Assembly: GCA_028687545.1 (NCBI GenBank) | Contig: JAQTZZ010000014.1 | Coordinates: forward strand, 1-64,000 | Origin: Candidatus Wallbacteria bacterium | GTDB lineage: Bacteria; Muiribacteriota; JAQTZZ01 | Direction: 5' to 3' | Length of the DNA: 64,000 bases | Shown: one piece after another, positions 50,499 through 59,520 of the stretch | Layout of the letters: each line of letters starts with the position of its first letter | How positions within the stretch are numbered: the stretch's first letter is position 1 | The notes under the pieces: generated by a model | Seen by the model: only the letters and a program-made list of their open reading frames with translations | Told to the model about the DNA's origin: nothing | Databases searched by the model: none | Program-made: the position numbers and the translations under genes

Positions 50499-51035
50499 AT
50501 GTTCAGAAAAACTGATTCCAATTTGAAAACCAGCCAGATACTGCAAAAAATCGAAAAATCCAGGAGTTTTCATGAATCAGAGCTCAAGATTGAGCCTGAA
50601 ATTCTTTCACTTGTGAACGAACTGAACGGCCTGACCGGAATCATCACCAATGAAAGTTGCGGCGGGCATCCTGAAAAATTGCAGCTCCCCTGGATCAGAT
50701 TCACCCTGGACGACCCTCATGGTTTGGATCAGCTGGCCCTGGTTTCAGTATCAACAACAACATTCGGCTGGCTCCTGGTCTGCGAACCGAACCTGGCGGT
50801 AAATCCGGATACGCTTAAAATACCCTCATTTCTAAAAAAGATCAGTTTCAGGTTCCTGCTCCTTCCTGCAGCGGCTTTTCGGAACAGAGAAAGCCTGCCC
50901 GGCCCTTTGATAACCGCGGAAAGCCGCGAACAAGTGGAAAAAGAGCAGGAAAAAATCAGTCTGATCGCGGACTTTATTTTGAAGAACAGGGATAAGTTCG
51001 AATACACTTTGGAAGAAGTCAGAAAAACAGTATGA
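50499..51035 (+). CDS. conserved-looking protein with NESCGGHP motif, unknown
   Basis: A 178-residue soluble protein. The striking stretch is GIITNESCGGHPE (about 47-59), reminiscent of short Cys-Gly-His motifs in uncharacterised proteins and, more distantly, of the SSCSGR motif of TYW3. A beta region (WIRFTLDDP, GWLLVCEPNL) and a helical C-terminus follow. It lacks a ribosome site and starts six bases after a TACAAT box. Its stop overlaps the ATG of the CPBP protease gene (ATGA), so both are translated in a coupled way. No family assigned. Confidence 0.68.
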   Translation: MFRKTDSNLKTSQILQKIEKSRSFHESELKIEPEILSLVNELNGLTGIITNESCGGHPEKLQLPWIRFTLDDPHGLDQLALVSVSTTTFGWLLVCEPNLAVNPDTLKIPSFLKKISFRFLLLPAAAFRNRESLPGPLITAESREQVEKEQEKISLIADFILKNRDKFEYTLEEVRKTV

Positions 51036-51886
51036 GAAAAAAATTGACAGGATTTTACAGCAGTTTGACTGCATCTGAACTGATGTTTGTTCTGACCGGA
51101 ATCGGAATTTATCTCGGTTCCTGTTATTACTTCAAAGAGTTTCCTTTTCTCTTTGTCTTGTGGAATCTGCTGGCCGCAATATTTTTAATCAGAATGAATC
51201 CTTCCAATGAGGAAAAATCAGGCCCTGACAAAAAAACGGCAGTTTTTCTGATCTGCTACCTGGCGGTTTATCTGATTTCGATGTACTGGCTCACAATTCT
51301 GGGGGCATCGATATTTTACTGGCTGGTGCAGTTTCTGATCCCTGCGGCAATCCTCAAATTCATGGGATACAGCCTGAAAGATGTGAATTTTGAATTTAAA
51401 AGGATTTTTTCCGGATTCAGGCAGATGCTGCCTGTAATGATCTGGTTCCTGCCCTTATTGATGTTTACAGTCCGGGATTCGGAAAAGATACTCCAGATCA
51501 TGAAAACCCCTAAAGTTTTTCTCTGGCTCCCTCTGGCCATGCTGCAGATGCTGATCATGGTAGCTTTCTGGGAAGAATTCCTGTTCAGGGGCTGCCTGAT
51601 GTCGTCCCTCAAAAGTCTGACCGGCTCGCCGGTGATAGCTGTAGCAGCGAGTTCCCTGATTTTTGGAATTTATCATTTTCCTATGAGATATCTGAATGTA
51701 AAAAGCGAATTCTTCCACAGTTTTTATGGAGCACTGGCAGGCTGCATCCAGGAACAGTTCCTGATGGGAGTGTTGCTGGCCATAGCTGTGTATAAAACTA
51801 AAAATGTCTGGTCAGGGATCTGGCTCCACGCTTTTCTGAACGGATTCAGCGCAATTTACAAGATTTCCCAGCTGATAAAATTTTAA
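51032..51886 (+). CDS. CPBP-family intramembrane glutamic protease
   Basis: A 284-residue membrane protein with about seven to eight helices. The family signatures are present: motif 1 EEFLFR (181-186) with Trp180 before it, motif 2 FGIYHFP, and motif 3 GIWLHAFLNGF. These mark the CAAX-processing/bacteriocin-processing (Abi) family of intramembrane endopeptidases, related to Rce1. Bacterial members process signal peptides, confer bacteriocin immunity or have unknown roles. Coupled by a four-base overlap to the unknown gene upstream. Confidence 0.9.
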   Translation: MRKKLTGFYSSLTASELMFVLTGIGIYLGSCYYFKEFPFLFVLWNLLAAIFLIRMNPSNEEKSGPDKKTAVFLICYLAVYLISMYWLTILGASIFYWLVQFLIPAAILKFMGYSLKDVNFEFKRIFSGFRQMLPVMIWFLPLLMFTVRDSEKILQIMKTPKVFLWLPLAMLQMLIMVAFWEEFLFRGCLMSSLKSLTGSPVIAVAASSLIFGIYHFPMRYLNVKSEFFHSFYGALAGCIQEQFLMGVLLAIAVYKTKNVWSGIWLHAFLNGFSAIYKISQLIKF

Positions 51887-51937
51887 CTGCACTTGCGGAG
51901 ACAAGCCTGTCACTGCATCCAGCCCTGCAGATTCATT

Positions 51938-51966
51938 TTGACAAATTCCCTCAAAAAAAATACAAT
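51938..51966 (+). promoter_or_regulatory. strong promoter of an apparently leaderless transcript
   Basis: A perfect TTGACA (51938-51943) and TACAAT (51961-51966) are 17 bases apart. The start codon ATG 51973 is six bases beyond the -10 box, at the expected transcription start. Confidence 0.7.
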
Positions 51967-51972
51967 GTAGTC

Positions 51973-52419
51973 ATGAAAAATTTATTGATCATAAGCTTTC
52001 TTTTTCTTTCTTTTACTCTCACAGCCCAGGTGAAATCCGATCTGACAACTGCGGTTTCAAATGAAAACACGATCAAAGAACTGCAGTTGAAGATTTCAAT
52101 TCTGGTTTCCGAACTGATCAGGCTGGAAGCGCGAATCCAGACCCTGGAAATCGAAGTGTCGGAACTGAAAAACAATTCCGTTAATAAAAAAGATCCGGCT
52201 TCACTGTTGAAATTAAGGACTCTCTGGGAGACATTGACAAAAGGAATGACCGAGAAAGAGGTCAAAAAAATCCTGGGTGACCCGGAAAAAATCACAAAGT
52301 CTGAACTGATTTCTCCGAAGTTCAAGTACACTGTTTGGGACTATGAATATTTCAATCATGCCCATGACGGGCGATGCACTTTTCTGGACGGGAAGCTTGA
52401 TTCCTGGACTTCTCCCTGA
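51973..52419 (+). CDS. exported SmpA/OmlA-like small protein
   Basis: A 148-residue protein with a signal peptide (1-18, ending FTLTAQ), a coiled-coil segment (about 30-70, SELIRLEARIQTLEIEVSEL) and a C-terminal SmpA/OmlA (BamE-like) module. The module is recognised by LTKGMTEKEVKKILGDPEK, WDYEYFN and FLDGKLDSW. Such modules occur in envelope proteins including outer membrane assembly factors. The transcript seems to begin at the ATG itself. It lies just before addA; their reading frames do not overlap. Confidence 0.75.
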   Translation: MKNLLIISFLFLSFTLTAQVKSDLTTAVSNENTIKELQLKISILVSELIRLEARIQTLEIEVSELKNNSVNKKDPASLLKLRTLWETLTKGMTEKEVKKILGDPEKITKSELISPKFKYTVWDYEYFNHAHDGRCTFLDGKLDSWTSP

Positions 52420-52457
52420 AAGGCGCTCCCATCCGTAAAATCCACGACATCTCAGAA

Positions 52458-55400
52458 TTGTGCGAGCTGAAATTCCCGCTGATTCTGCGCGTGAACGCTT
52501 CGGCCGGATCGGGCAAGACCAATCTGCTGGCTGCCTGGTTCATAAAGCTTCTGTTCGAGAAAGGCGTCAAGCTCGAAAACATCCTGGCCATCACTTTTAC
52601 CAATGCCGCTACTGCAGAGATGAAGACCCGCATTCTCAGCACTCTCAAGTCGCTGGCTTTTCCTGGCAGCGGAAAAGCCCTGAATACGGACAGTGTGGAA
52701 GGTCTGATCCCGGAAAAACCAGAACAGAAAGAAATCATCAGGCAGATCGATTATCTGATCTCGCATTATTCTGATTTCAACGTGCGCACAATCGACAGTT
52801 TCATCAATACTCTGGTCACTGTCTCTGCCCTGGAACTGCGCTCATCGCCCCGCCAGGAAATCCGGCTGGACGTGAATTTCTACCTGGAATACTGTTTACA
52901 GCAGTTTCTCCGCAAATACGGGAAAGTCGCGGAGCCTGAGATCACAGGGCTGATCAATGACCTGCTTGAACTGATGTTCACTTATGACAGATCTGATACC
53001 TGGTCAGTGCATGACAGGATCATGGAAAAAGTGATTGAACTCAGAACCAGGGAACTTTCTTCTGCAGACGGTTTCCAGGCTGAACTCAGGGACGATTATT
53101 ATGAACTGCTGATCAGATTCCTTAAAACCGCCTCTGAGCTGCTCGCTCTGATCGACGAATCAGGACAATCCGACAGTTTCATCCAGTATTTTCTTAAATT
53201 CCTGGAAAAATCAAGGGAGTTCACAATGCCGCCGGATTCCAAGCAATGGCCGCTGGAACCAGTGGAGGCGTGGCTGAAAAAAAACAGGAATTTCGATTTC
53301 AAGGGACTGGAAGTGCGTCTCTGCGAAGATTACGGCCGTTTCGTGGCAGCAAGCCTCGGGAAGGACACCTATCATCATCTGAAGATACATCAGGAAATCA
53401 AAAGCATACTGACTGATGTGGAAAACAGAGGGAATCTCCTGTTCATCGACGAACTTAACATGCGGATCCACTCCCTGATCGGAGATTCGGGAGGCATGCC
53501 TGCCTGTCTGTTTTTCGCAGGCGCTGACTTCACCCATTTCCTGATCGATGAGTTCCAGGATACGAGCAGGCTGCAGCTTTCAAACCTCTTCCCGCTGGTG
53601 GAAAACGCACTGTCAGGCGAACACGCCTCAGGCAGCTCCTTCTTCCTGGTCGGAGACATGAAACAGGCGATCTACAGATTTTCAGGCGGCAGTTCCAGAC
53701 TATTCCTGGAAATTCCAGATCTTTTCCCTGCAGTCGAGCAGAAAGTCGATTTTTATCTGGAAACCAATTTCCGCAGCGCTCCTGAAATCGTGAAGTTCGT
53801 GAATCACACTTTTTCGACAGTCAACCTCTCTGCCTGGATTTTACGGCAGGCGGATGCTAAAAGCTTTTTCGACCAGGCATTCGCAGATTCCATAGCTGAA
53901 ATCTATTCTTCCCCTGCCCAGAAAATCCCTGAATCCACGTCCGGAGGCTATGTCTCGCTGACCTGCCACGAAAACGCAGAAGGCATTCAGGAAGAAAAAC
54001 TGAAGGAAATTTTCGCTGGCCTCGCTGCGCGGTTTCCCGACGGGAATGCTGAAATTGCAGTGCTGGTGCGCAAAAGAGACGAAGAGGAAAAAATCGCCTC
54101 TTTACTCCTTTCCATGGCTCTCCCCTTTACAGTTATTTCCGAAAAAAGTCTGGATGTGAGGGAAAACCAGGAAATCGCGGAAATCACTGCCCTGTTGCGC
54201 TTCCTGAATTCGCCGCTTGACAATCTCTCCTTTTTCACGGCAGTCTCAGGGAATCTCTTTAGAGCGCTGACCGGCCTGTCTGGAAAAGAGCTGCTTTCCT
54301 GGCAGTTGAACTGCCGGCGTCAAGTACCTCTTTACATTTCTTTCCGCGAAAAATACCCGACATTCTGGGAAAACCATTTTTCCCCTTTTTTCAAGCGGGT
54401 CGGATTCCTCCCCCCCTATGACCTGGTCCGGGAAATCATGGAAAACTGGCAGTGTTTTTCCTTACACAGGGATCTTTCCGGAATCTTCCACCATTTTCTG
54501 GAACTGGTCTCATCCAGGGAAGAGAGAGGAGAAAACAGCCTGGAAGCATTGCTGGAGTTCATAGCTTCCGGTGATGATGACTCGTTTTATCTCAAATTAT
54601 CCGGTTCTCTGGCCGGCATCCGGATCATGACCATGCACAGGTCAAAAGGATTATCTTTTGACATCACAGTCCTGCCAGGGCAATGCATCAAAAAGCGCAG
54701 CTCCAGGAAAAACGAGTTTTTCGTCCCTGCAATGGATGGCTCGGTCACAATGGTGAAAATGACCGCCGGTCTGGCCGGAAATCTGGCATCCTGCACCGAA
54801 CCTCTCGTTGCGGCAGCTGTAGATGCGTATAAAAATGAACAGCTGAACTCGTTTGTGGATGAACTCAACCTGAATTATGTGAGCTTTACCAGAGCCAGGC
54901 AGGAAATTCATGTCCTGATTCCTGAGACTGACGATAATCTTCTGCCTGATCTTCTGTTCACCGGAGATGCAAGAAACCTGCAATATGGATCTCTTTTGAA
55001 AACCAGCACTGAATCGCCGGTGGAACCGGAAGTCAGCAAGGAACTGCCCAGGCCTCAGACCCACTGGTACGACAAACTGGTGCGCGAGAAAATCACGCTC
55101 CAATCGCTGGAATCCTCCGAATCAGCAGATTTCGGAGATGCAGTGCATTCCATCCTGTCGGAGATTATTTACGCTGATCCTGAGAAAAACAGGGAAGTGC
55201 TGCTTGATAAAATCCGCTCTTCCAGGGCTGTGCGGCAGAACCTGATTCCAGCTGAAATTGCCATCAGCACCATAATCCCGACGATTGAAAAGCTGAACAG
55301 CTTCTTTTCCCCTGACTCAGGCGAAATTTTCACTGAACTGGAATTCATGACTGCTGAAGGAGAAAGGCTGGTTGCAGATCGGGTGATTCTGCGGGAGGGC

Positions 55401-55559
55401 AAGCTCACGGTGCTGGATTACAAGACAGGAGCCAGAACCGAATCTCATCACGAACAGGTGAGAAAGTATCTCAAGCATCTTGGCGGCATCTTCAAGGCGA
55501 CATCAGCAGAAGGATACATCTTTTATCTGAAGGAACAGAACCTGGAGAAATGCATTTGA
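52458..55559 (+). CDS. addA: AddA-like UvrD-type helicase-nuclease
   Basis: The helicase-nuclease subunit (1033 residues) of an AddAB-type recombination enzyme processing double-strand DNA ends. Motifs in order: Walker A ASAGSGKT (14-21), VRTIDSFINTL (Ia), FLIDEFQDTSR (II), VGDMKQAIYRFSGG (III), LETNFRS (IV), IRIMTMHRSKGLSFD (V), YVSFTRARQEIHVL (VI). The C-terminal nuclease has VADRVIL and LTVLDYKTG. It is somewhat shorter than B. subtilis AddA. The only usable start is TTG 52458, without a ribosome site; it gives the usual short N-terminus before Walker A. The frame is open back to 52401, so a rare start codon upstream is possible. It pairs with addB seven bases downstream. Confidence 0.92.
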   Translation: MCELKFPLILRVNASAGSGKTNLLAAWFIKLLFEKGVKLENILAITFTNAATAEMKTRILSTLKSLAFPGSGKALNTDSVEGLIPEKPEQKEIIRQIDYLISHYSDFNVRTIDSFINTLVTVSALELRSSPRQEIRLDVNFYLEYCLQQFLRKYGKVAEPEITGLINDLLELMFTYDRSDTWSVHDRIMEKVIELRTRELSSADGFQAELRDDYYELLIRFLKTASELLALIDESGQSDSFIQYFLKFLEKSREFTMPPDSKQWPLEPVEAWLKKNRNFDFKGLEVRLCEDYGRFVAASLGKDTYHHLKIHQEIKSILTDVENRGNLLFIDELNMRIHSLIGDSGGMPACLFFAGADFTHFLIDEFQDTSRLQLSNLFPLVENALSGEHASGSSFFLVGDMKQAIYRFSGGSSRLFLEIPDLFPAVEQKVDFYLETNFRSAPEIVKFVNHTFSTVNLSAWILRQADAKSFFDQAFADSIAEIYSSPAQKIPESTSGGYVSLTCHENAEGIQEEKLKEIFAGLAARFPDGNAEIAVLVRKRDEEEKIASLLLSMALPFTVISEKSLDVRENQEIAEITALLRFLNSPLDNLSFFTAVSGNLFRALTGLSGKELLSWQLNCRRQVPLYISFREKYPTFWENHFSPFFKRVGFLPPYDLVREIMENWQCFSLHRDLSGIFHHFLELVSSREERGENSLEALLEFIASGDDDSFYLKLSGSLAGIRIMTMHRSKGLSFDITVLPGQCIKKRSSRKNEFFVPAMDGSVTMVKMTAGLAGNLASCTEPLVAAAVDAYKNEQLNSFVDELNLNYVSFTRARQEIHVLIPETDDNLLPDLLFTGDARNLQYGSLLKTSTESPVEPEVSKELPRPQTHWYDKLVREKITLQSLESSESADFGDAVHSILSEIIYADPEKNREVLLDKIRSSRAVRQNLIPAEIAISTIIPTIEKLNSFFSPDSGEIFTELEFMTAEGERLVADRVILREGKLTVLDYKTGARTESHHEQVRKYLKHLGGIFKATSAEGYIFYLKEQNLEKCI

Positions 55560-55566
55560 GAATAAC

Positions 55567-58350
55567 ATGCTGAAAAAATTCATCACTCTTGATTACAGCG
55601 TTGACCTGCTGGAACATCTTTGCGGCATGCTGCTCGACGGAAGTCAGCTTGAGAGGAAAATGGTGATTTTCCCGGGCAAGCGGCCGGCGCTGTATCTGAG
55701 AAAAAAGCTCTCCCTGAAACTGGGACGCGATTTCCTGCCTCCGCAGATCCTGTCGCTTTCCGAACTGATCAACAGGTGCGTGGAACCGGCAGGCCGGGAA
55801 ATCGATTCAAGCGAAGGCAGCTTCCTGCTTTACAAGTTTCTGAATGAACTTCCTTCAGGCCCGTTGCAGCAGAAACTCAGCTCGTTCAGAAGCTTCTCGG
55901 CATTTTTCTACTGGGGACTGGAACTTTTCAGGTTATTCGAGGAATTCCTGTCAGGATCGATCGGAGAAACTGAAATCAGGCAACTTTCTGAAGCCCAGGA
56001 ATTCGCGGAAGCTCCGCCTGAAGCGCTATATCTCTGGAAAAACATGGGCGAGATCTTTTCCAGCTGGTGCAGGATGCTTGATCGGGAAAAACTGCATACT
56101 GCAGGTCTACTCTGCCGCAGGGCAGGCGATCTCAGCAGGATCGAACTGCCAGGCGTCGATCAAATCATCTTCGCTTCATTCTATTCCCTGACAGCCAGCG
56201 AACAGAAGCTGTTCAGGAGGATCATGGAAAGCAGGCCTTCAGTATATCTTGCACAGTGCGAGCCTGCAGATCAGGTGGTCCTGAATCTGTCACGCAGTTT
56301 CGAAACGACTCAGGAACGCGTAAGTTCCATTTTAAAAAAACCTGCTGTGACCCATCATCAGGCTACCAGTGTGCAGCACGAAATGGTGCTGCTGCGCGAA
56401 TTGTTGCGCGGATCAGGAGATCTGTCTGACTGTGCGGTGGTAATGCCGAGGTCAGAATCACTGATACCTTTCCTCTGGGAAACCGCGGATTACCTGGACC
56501 AGGATTACAACGTTTCTCTGACATATCCGCTTAAACGCACCCCTTTTTACAGCCTGCTCGAACGGATCATGCAGGTGCAGGAAACCAGAGTGGAGGAAAA
56601 ATATTACTCCAGGAATTTTCTCTCGCTTTTCTCCCATCCGTATGTGAAAAGCATCTCGTTTGAAGGTCAGGACCCTTCTCTCACCAGGATGGTGGTGCAG
56701 AATCTGGCTGAAACCTTCGAAAAAAAGCAGCTCCAGTTTTTTTCCATCTCCGAGCTGCCTGACCTCTTGAAGCCTGACTTGAGAACTTCACACAACGGAC
56801 TGCCTCCTGCTATAGAGGAGCGGCTGCTTCATTTCCTGCTCGCTAAATTCATCCGGAATTTCGAAGCTGTCTCATCGCTGGCAGGCCTGTTTTCCGGATT
56901 CAAATCAATGCTCCTCTTTCTGTCCGGAAACAGCGACAGCGTGCATTACTACTTTGCGCCTGAGTTTCTGGAAAGCTTCCTGACACTGTTCTCAAGCCTG
57001 GAAAAAAGCTGCCTTTCCGAGTATGAGGCCGGAAGCGGGAAAAGCACGGATCTTTTCAACATTTTCAGGCATCTGGCTGAGCAGACTTCAGTAAATTTCA
57101 GGGGTGTGCCTCTCAAAGGCTATCAGGTGCTCGGACTGTTCGAGACCAGATCCCTCAAATTCGGCAGGGTTTTTTTTCTGGACTTGAATGACGACGTGCT
57201 CCCAAGTGTCAGGAAATATGAGGCCCTGATTTCTCCCGCGCTGCGCAAAGCGGCGGGCCTGCCAACATACAGGGACAGGGAACTTCTTTACAGACATTAT
57301 TTCAGAGCAGCGGTTCAAGGTTCAGGTGAAGCCCATCTGTTCCATTTAACAGGAGCGGACAAAGTCAAAAGTCGTTTTGTGGAAGAATTCATCTGGGAAC
57401 AGGAAAAAGTTTCAGGCAGGCTTTCGGCTTCCGTTTTCGAACAGGCTTTCCCTGTAAGGCTGAAAAAAGATACAGGTCTCAAGATTTTCAAGGATGAGAT
57501 CATGAAAACGCTTTCAAACATGACTTTTTCACCTTCCAAAGTGGACACCTACCTGAACTGTCCGCTTTCCTTCTATTTCAAGTACCTGGCGCATTTCAGG
57601 GATCTGGCCGAAGAATCACAGGCTGTCGCGCTGGGAAGCCTGGTGCATACGATACTGGAAAGACTTTTTACGGGGGTGAAAAATCTGAATCATCAGGAAA
57701 TCCGCAGACTTCAAGACATACTGCCCCGGATCATCGATACTGCTTATTCTGAAAACTATCCGATCCTGGAGGGTGAGATCCTGATCGGGAAAAAGCTGGT
57801 GGAAAAAAGGCTTGAGGATCTGCTGAAGCTGGAGTCCCGCAGATTTTCAGAAATCCCGGGAAGGCTCGTCGGACTTGAACATGAAATCAGGGGAGAATTC
57901 CCCCATGGCGGCCTCAGATTCCAGGGTAAGCTGGACAGGGTGGAAAAACAGGGCTTTACGCTCAGAATCATTGATTACAAAACCGGAAATGTCGATTTTC
58001 TAAAGCCCAGGATCCGGGAAATCCTTGAGTCAGATTCTCCCATATCCGAACGTACTGAAATGAAACGCCTGATCCGCTCATTCCAGCTTCCCCTCTATCT
58101 TCACCTGATCAGAGAAGAAGAGACAGCCAGTGATCTAGATGCCTGCTGGTTTGCGATCAAGCAGGTAGAACTGGTCAGTATTTTCGGAAAAACCAATCCC
58201 AAAGAAAAAGAGGAGCTTCTAGATAGAATTCTTGATTCCTGCCGGCAGCTGACCGCTGAAATGCTCGATCCTGAAACACCGTTTGAAAACCAGTGTAGGG
58301 ATGCAAAGGAATGCGGCAGCTGCAGCTTCAGGCACCTCTGCGGAGGTTGA
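55567..58350 (+). CDS. addB: AddB-like nuclease subunit with iron-sulfur cysteines
   Basis: A 927-residue partner of AddA. The N-terminal helicase-like part is inactive: where a P-loop would be there is VIFPGKRPALYLRKKL. The C-terminus is a RecB-type nuclease with LRFQGKLDRVEKQGFTLRIIDYKTG (Asp and Lys of PD-D/E-x-K). A 4Fe-4S site is built from a cysteine in LNCPLSFYF (about 664) and Cys916, Cys919 and Cys925 in ECGSCSFRHLC. This AddB layout is known to stabilise the nuclease domain. It starts seven bases after addA's stop. A hairpin repeat begins 25 bases after its own stop. Confidence 0.9.
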   Translation: MLKKFITLDYSVDLLEHLCGMLLDGSQLERKMVIFPGKRPALYLRKKLSLKLGRDFLPPQILSLSELINRCVEPAGREIDSSEGSFLLYKFLNELPSGPLQQKLSSFRSFSAFFYWGLELFRLFEEFLSGSIGETEIRQLSEAQEFAEAPPEALYLWKNMGEIFSSWCRMLDREKLHTAGLLCRRAGDLSRIELPGVDQIIFASFYSLTASEQKLFRRIMESRPSVYLAQCEPADQVVLNLSRSFETTQERVSSILKKPAVTHHQATSVQHEMVLLRELLRGSGDLSDCAVVMPRSESLIPFLWETADYLDQDYNVSLTYPLKRTPFYSLLERIMQVQETRVEEKYYSRNFLSLFSHPYVKSISFEGQDPSLTRMVVQNLAETFEKKQLQFFSISELPDLLKPDLRTSHNGLPPAIEERLLHFLLAKFIRNFEAVSSLAGLFSGFKSMLLFLSGNSDSVHYYFAPEFLESFLTLFSSLEKSCLSEYEAGSGKSTDLFNIFRHLAEQTSVNFRGVPLKGYQVLGLFETRSLKFGRVFFLDLNDDVLPSVRKYEALISPALRKAAGLPTYRDRELLYRHYFRAAVQGSGEAHLFHLTGADKVKSRFVEEFIWEQEKVSGRLSASVFEQAFPVRLKKDTGLKIFKDEIMKTLSNMTFSPSKVDTYLNCPLSFYFKYLAHFRDLAEESQAVALGSLVHTILERLFTGVKNLNHQEIRRLQDILPRIIDTAYSENYPILEGEILIGKKLVEKRLEDLLKLESRRFSEIPGRLVGLEHEIRGEFPHGGLRFQGKLDRVEKQGFTLRIIDYKTGNVDFLKPRIREILESDSPISERTEMKRLIRSFQLPLYLHLIREEETASDLDACWFAIKQVELVSIFGKTNPKEKEELLDRILDSCRQLTAEMLDPETPFENQCRDAKECGSCSFRHLCGG

Positions 58351-58374
58351 GAATAAAAAGGCATACATTTATAT

Positions 58375-58538
58375 GGCTGATCAAAAATGCCCAGATGCTA
58401 GGCGACCGAGATTGCGCAAAGCGAGATGTATCTAGTGCATCTAAACCAATGAAGTAGCATTGGTCAAGATGCACTTGAAAAGTACATTGAGCTGCGCAAA
58501 TCGAGGTCAACGACGCAGATGGGCGTTTTTGATCAGCC
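58375..58538. repeat. stop-codon-abutting hairpin repeat, copy 2
   Basis: A 164-bp element with ends GGCTGATCAAAAATGCCCAG (left, L-type, continuing ATGCTAGGCG) and, mirrored, GATGGGCGTTTTTGATCAGCC (right, R-type). It carries an inner GATGCACTT/AAGTGCATC-like hairpin. The R-type end abuts the stop codon TAA (58541-58539) of the minus-strand gene, as in the other two copies. It fills the space between the convergent addB and coiled-coil genes. Confidence 0.85.
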
Positions 58539-59099
58539 TTAGTTCAATTGATGCTCATCGTCTAGAGTGATGTCTATCCTCGGCCGCTCTGATCTCTTCG
58601 GGTCGAAAACTTTTTGAACAGGCAGGAGGGCAGCATTCGGGTTGCGGTTGTCACCGGTTGAAAACAGCTTCTGATAATCCTGAATTGTGAATGAGCCCAT
58701 CTGGACAGGCATGTGGATGCTCTCTCTGGCTGGCAGGGAACGGTTGAATTCAGCAATTTTCCGCTCCAGACTTGTGTATCTGCCATCTATTTCATCACCC
58801 AGAGAATTGAAATAAAGGACTTTCTCATCGCAGATGGCCAGCAGCTCCTTGAGTTCTTCGGTTTTCGTTTCCAGCTGCCGGATGTTGAGAGCGCTGTTTT
58901 TCTTGAATTCCTCATAGATTTCGATCAGCTGAAATTTGATATCCAGAAGTTCATCGATGTTTTCAGAATTTTGAAGTTTCTCGTTTTTGGCGGAATGTCT
59001 TGCGCAAGCAGACACTATCCAGTAAAGGAACAATCCCAGTACTGTTCCGCTGAAAAGTATCAACAGGTGGTCAATCTGAGTCAAGAAATCCAAGTTCAT
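58539..59099 (-). CDS. membrane-anchored coiled-coil protein, unknown
   Basis: A 186-residue protein with one membrane helix near the N-terminus (about 12-32, LLILFSGTVLGLFLYWIVSA). A long coiled coil (about 35-115, IDELLDIKFQLIEIYEEFKK, LRQLETKTEELKELL) and a polar C-terminal tail follow. The N-terminal arrangement recalls RmuC-like or RecN-unrelated coiled-coil proteins, but no nuclease domain is present. It overlaps the end of recX by 29 bases, so it belongs to the recA-recX unit. Function unknown. Confidence 0.7.
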   Translation of the reverse strand: MNLDFLTQIDHLLILFSGTVLGLFLYWIVSACARHSAKNEKLQNSENIDELLDIKFQLIEIYEEFKKNSALNIRQLETKTEELKELLAICDEKVLYFNSLGDEIDGRYTSLERKIAEFNRSLPARESIHMPVQMGSFTIQDYQKLFSTGDNRNPNAALLPVQKVFDPKRSERPRIDITLDDEHQLN

Positions 59100-59514
59100 C
59101 TAAAATTGTCCTGCCTTCTTCTTCCGAGAAACATCCGGAGCGGAGAAAATTTAATGTTTTTTTCCGGTCTGTTGCGAGTTTGTTTTTTTTCAGATAATTC
59201 AAGGCAAGTGTTATCAGCTGCCCGTCAGGAAACAGCTTAACAATTTCCTGGGCTTTTTCAAGAGGCACTCCCAACTTGTCAAGCAATGACAGCAACCGTT
59301 CCCGCCCTACCGGCTTTTTCGCAATGGTTTTGTAAAGAATTTCCGACAGTACCCTCTCGTCATCCAGCAGGCCGAGTTTGTCAAGTTCCTCTAATGCACA
59401 ATTAATTTCAGTGAAGGAAAAACCGGCAGAAGCCAACTTCCGCCGGAGTTCATACGATGAATAGTCGCGGCTGGTGAAAAGTTTCAGTGCAAATTCACGG
59501 CAGCTTCTGTGCAT
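59071..59514 (-). CDS. recX: RecX-family regulator of RecA
   Basis: A 147-residue RecX, which binds within the RecA filament groove and controls recombination. The family parts are ALKLFTSRDYSSYELRRKLA near the N-terminus, ELDKLGLLDDERVLSEIL, GRERLLSLLDKLGV and a last LRSGCFSEEEGRTILDEL repeat: three three-helix units in tandem. It starts six bases after the recA stop and has no ribosome site of its own, so it is probably translated at a low level by coupling. Confidence 0.93.
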   Translation of the reverse strand: MHRSCREFALKLFTSRDYSSYELRRKLASAGFSFTEINCALEELDKLGLLDDERVLSEILYKTIAKKPVGRERLLSLLDKLGVPLEKAQEIVKLFPDGQLITLALNYLKKNKLATDRKKTLNFLRSGCFSEEEGRTILDELGFLDSD

Positions 59515-59520
59515 AGGCCG

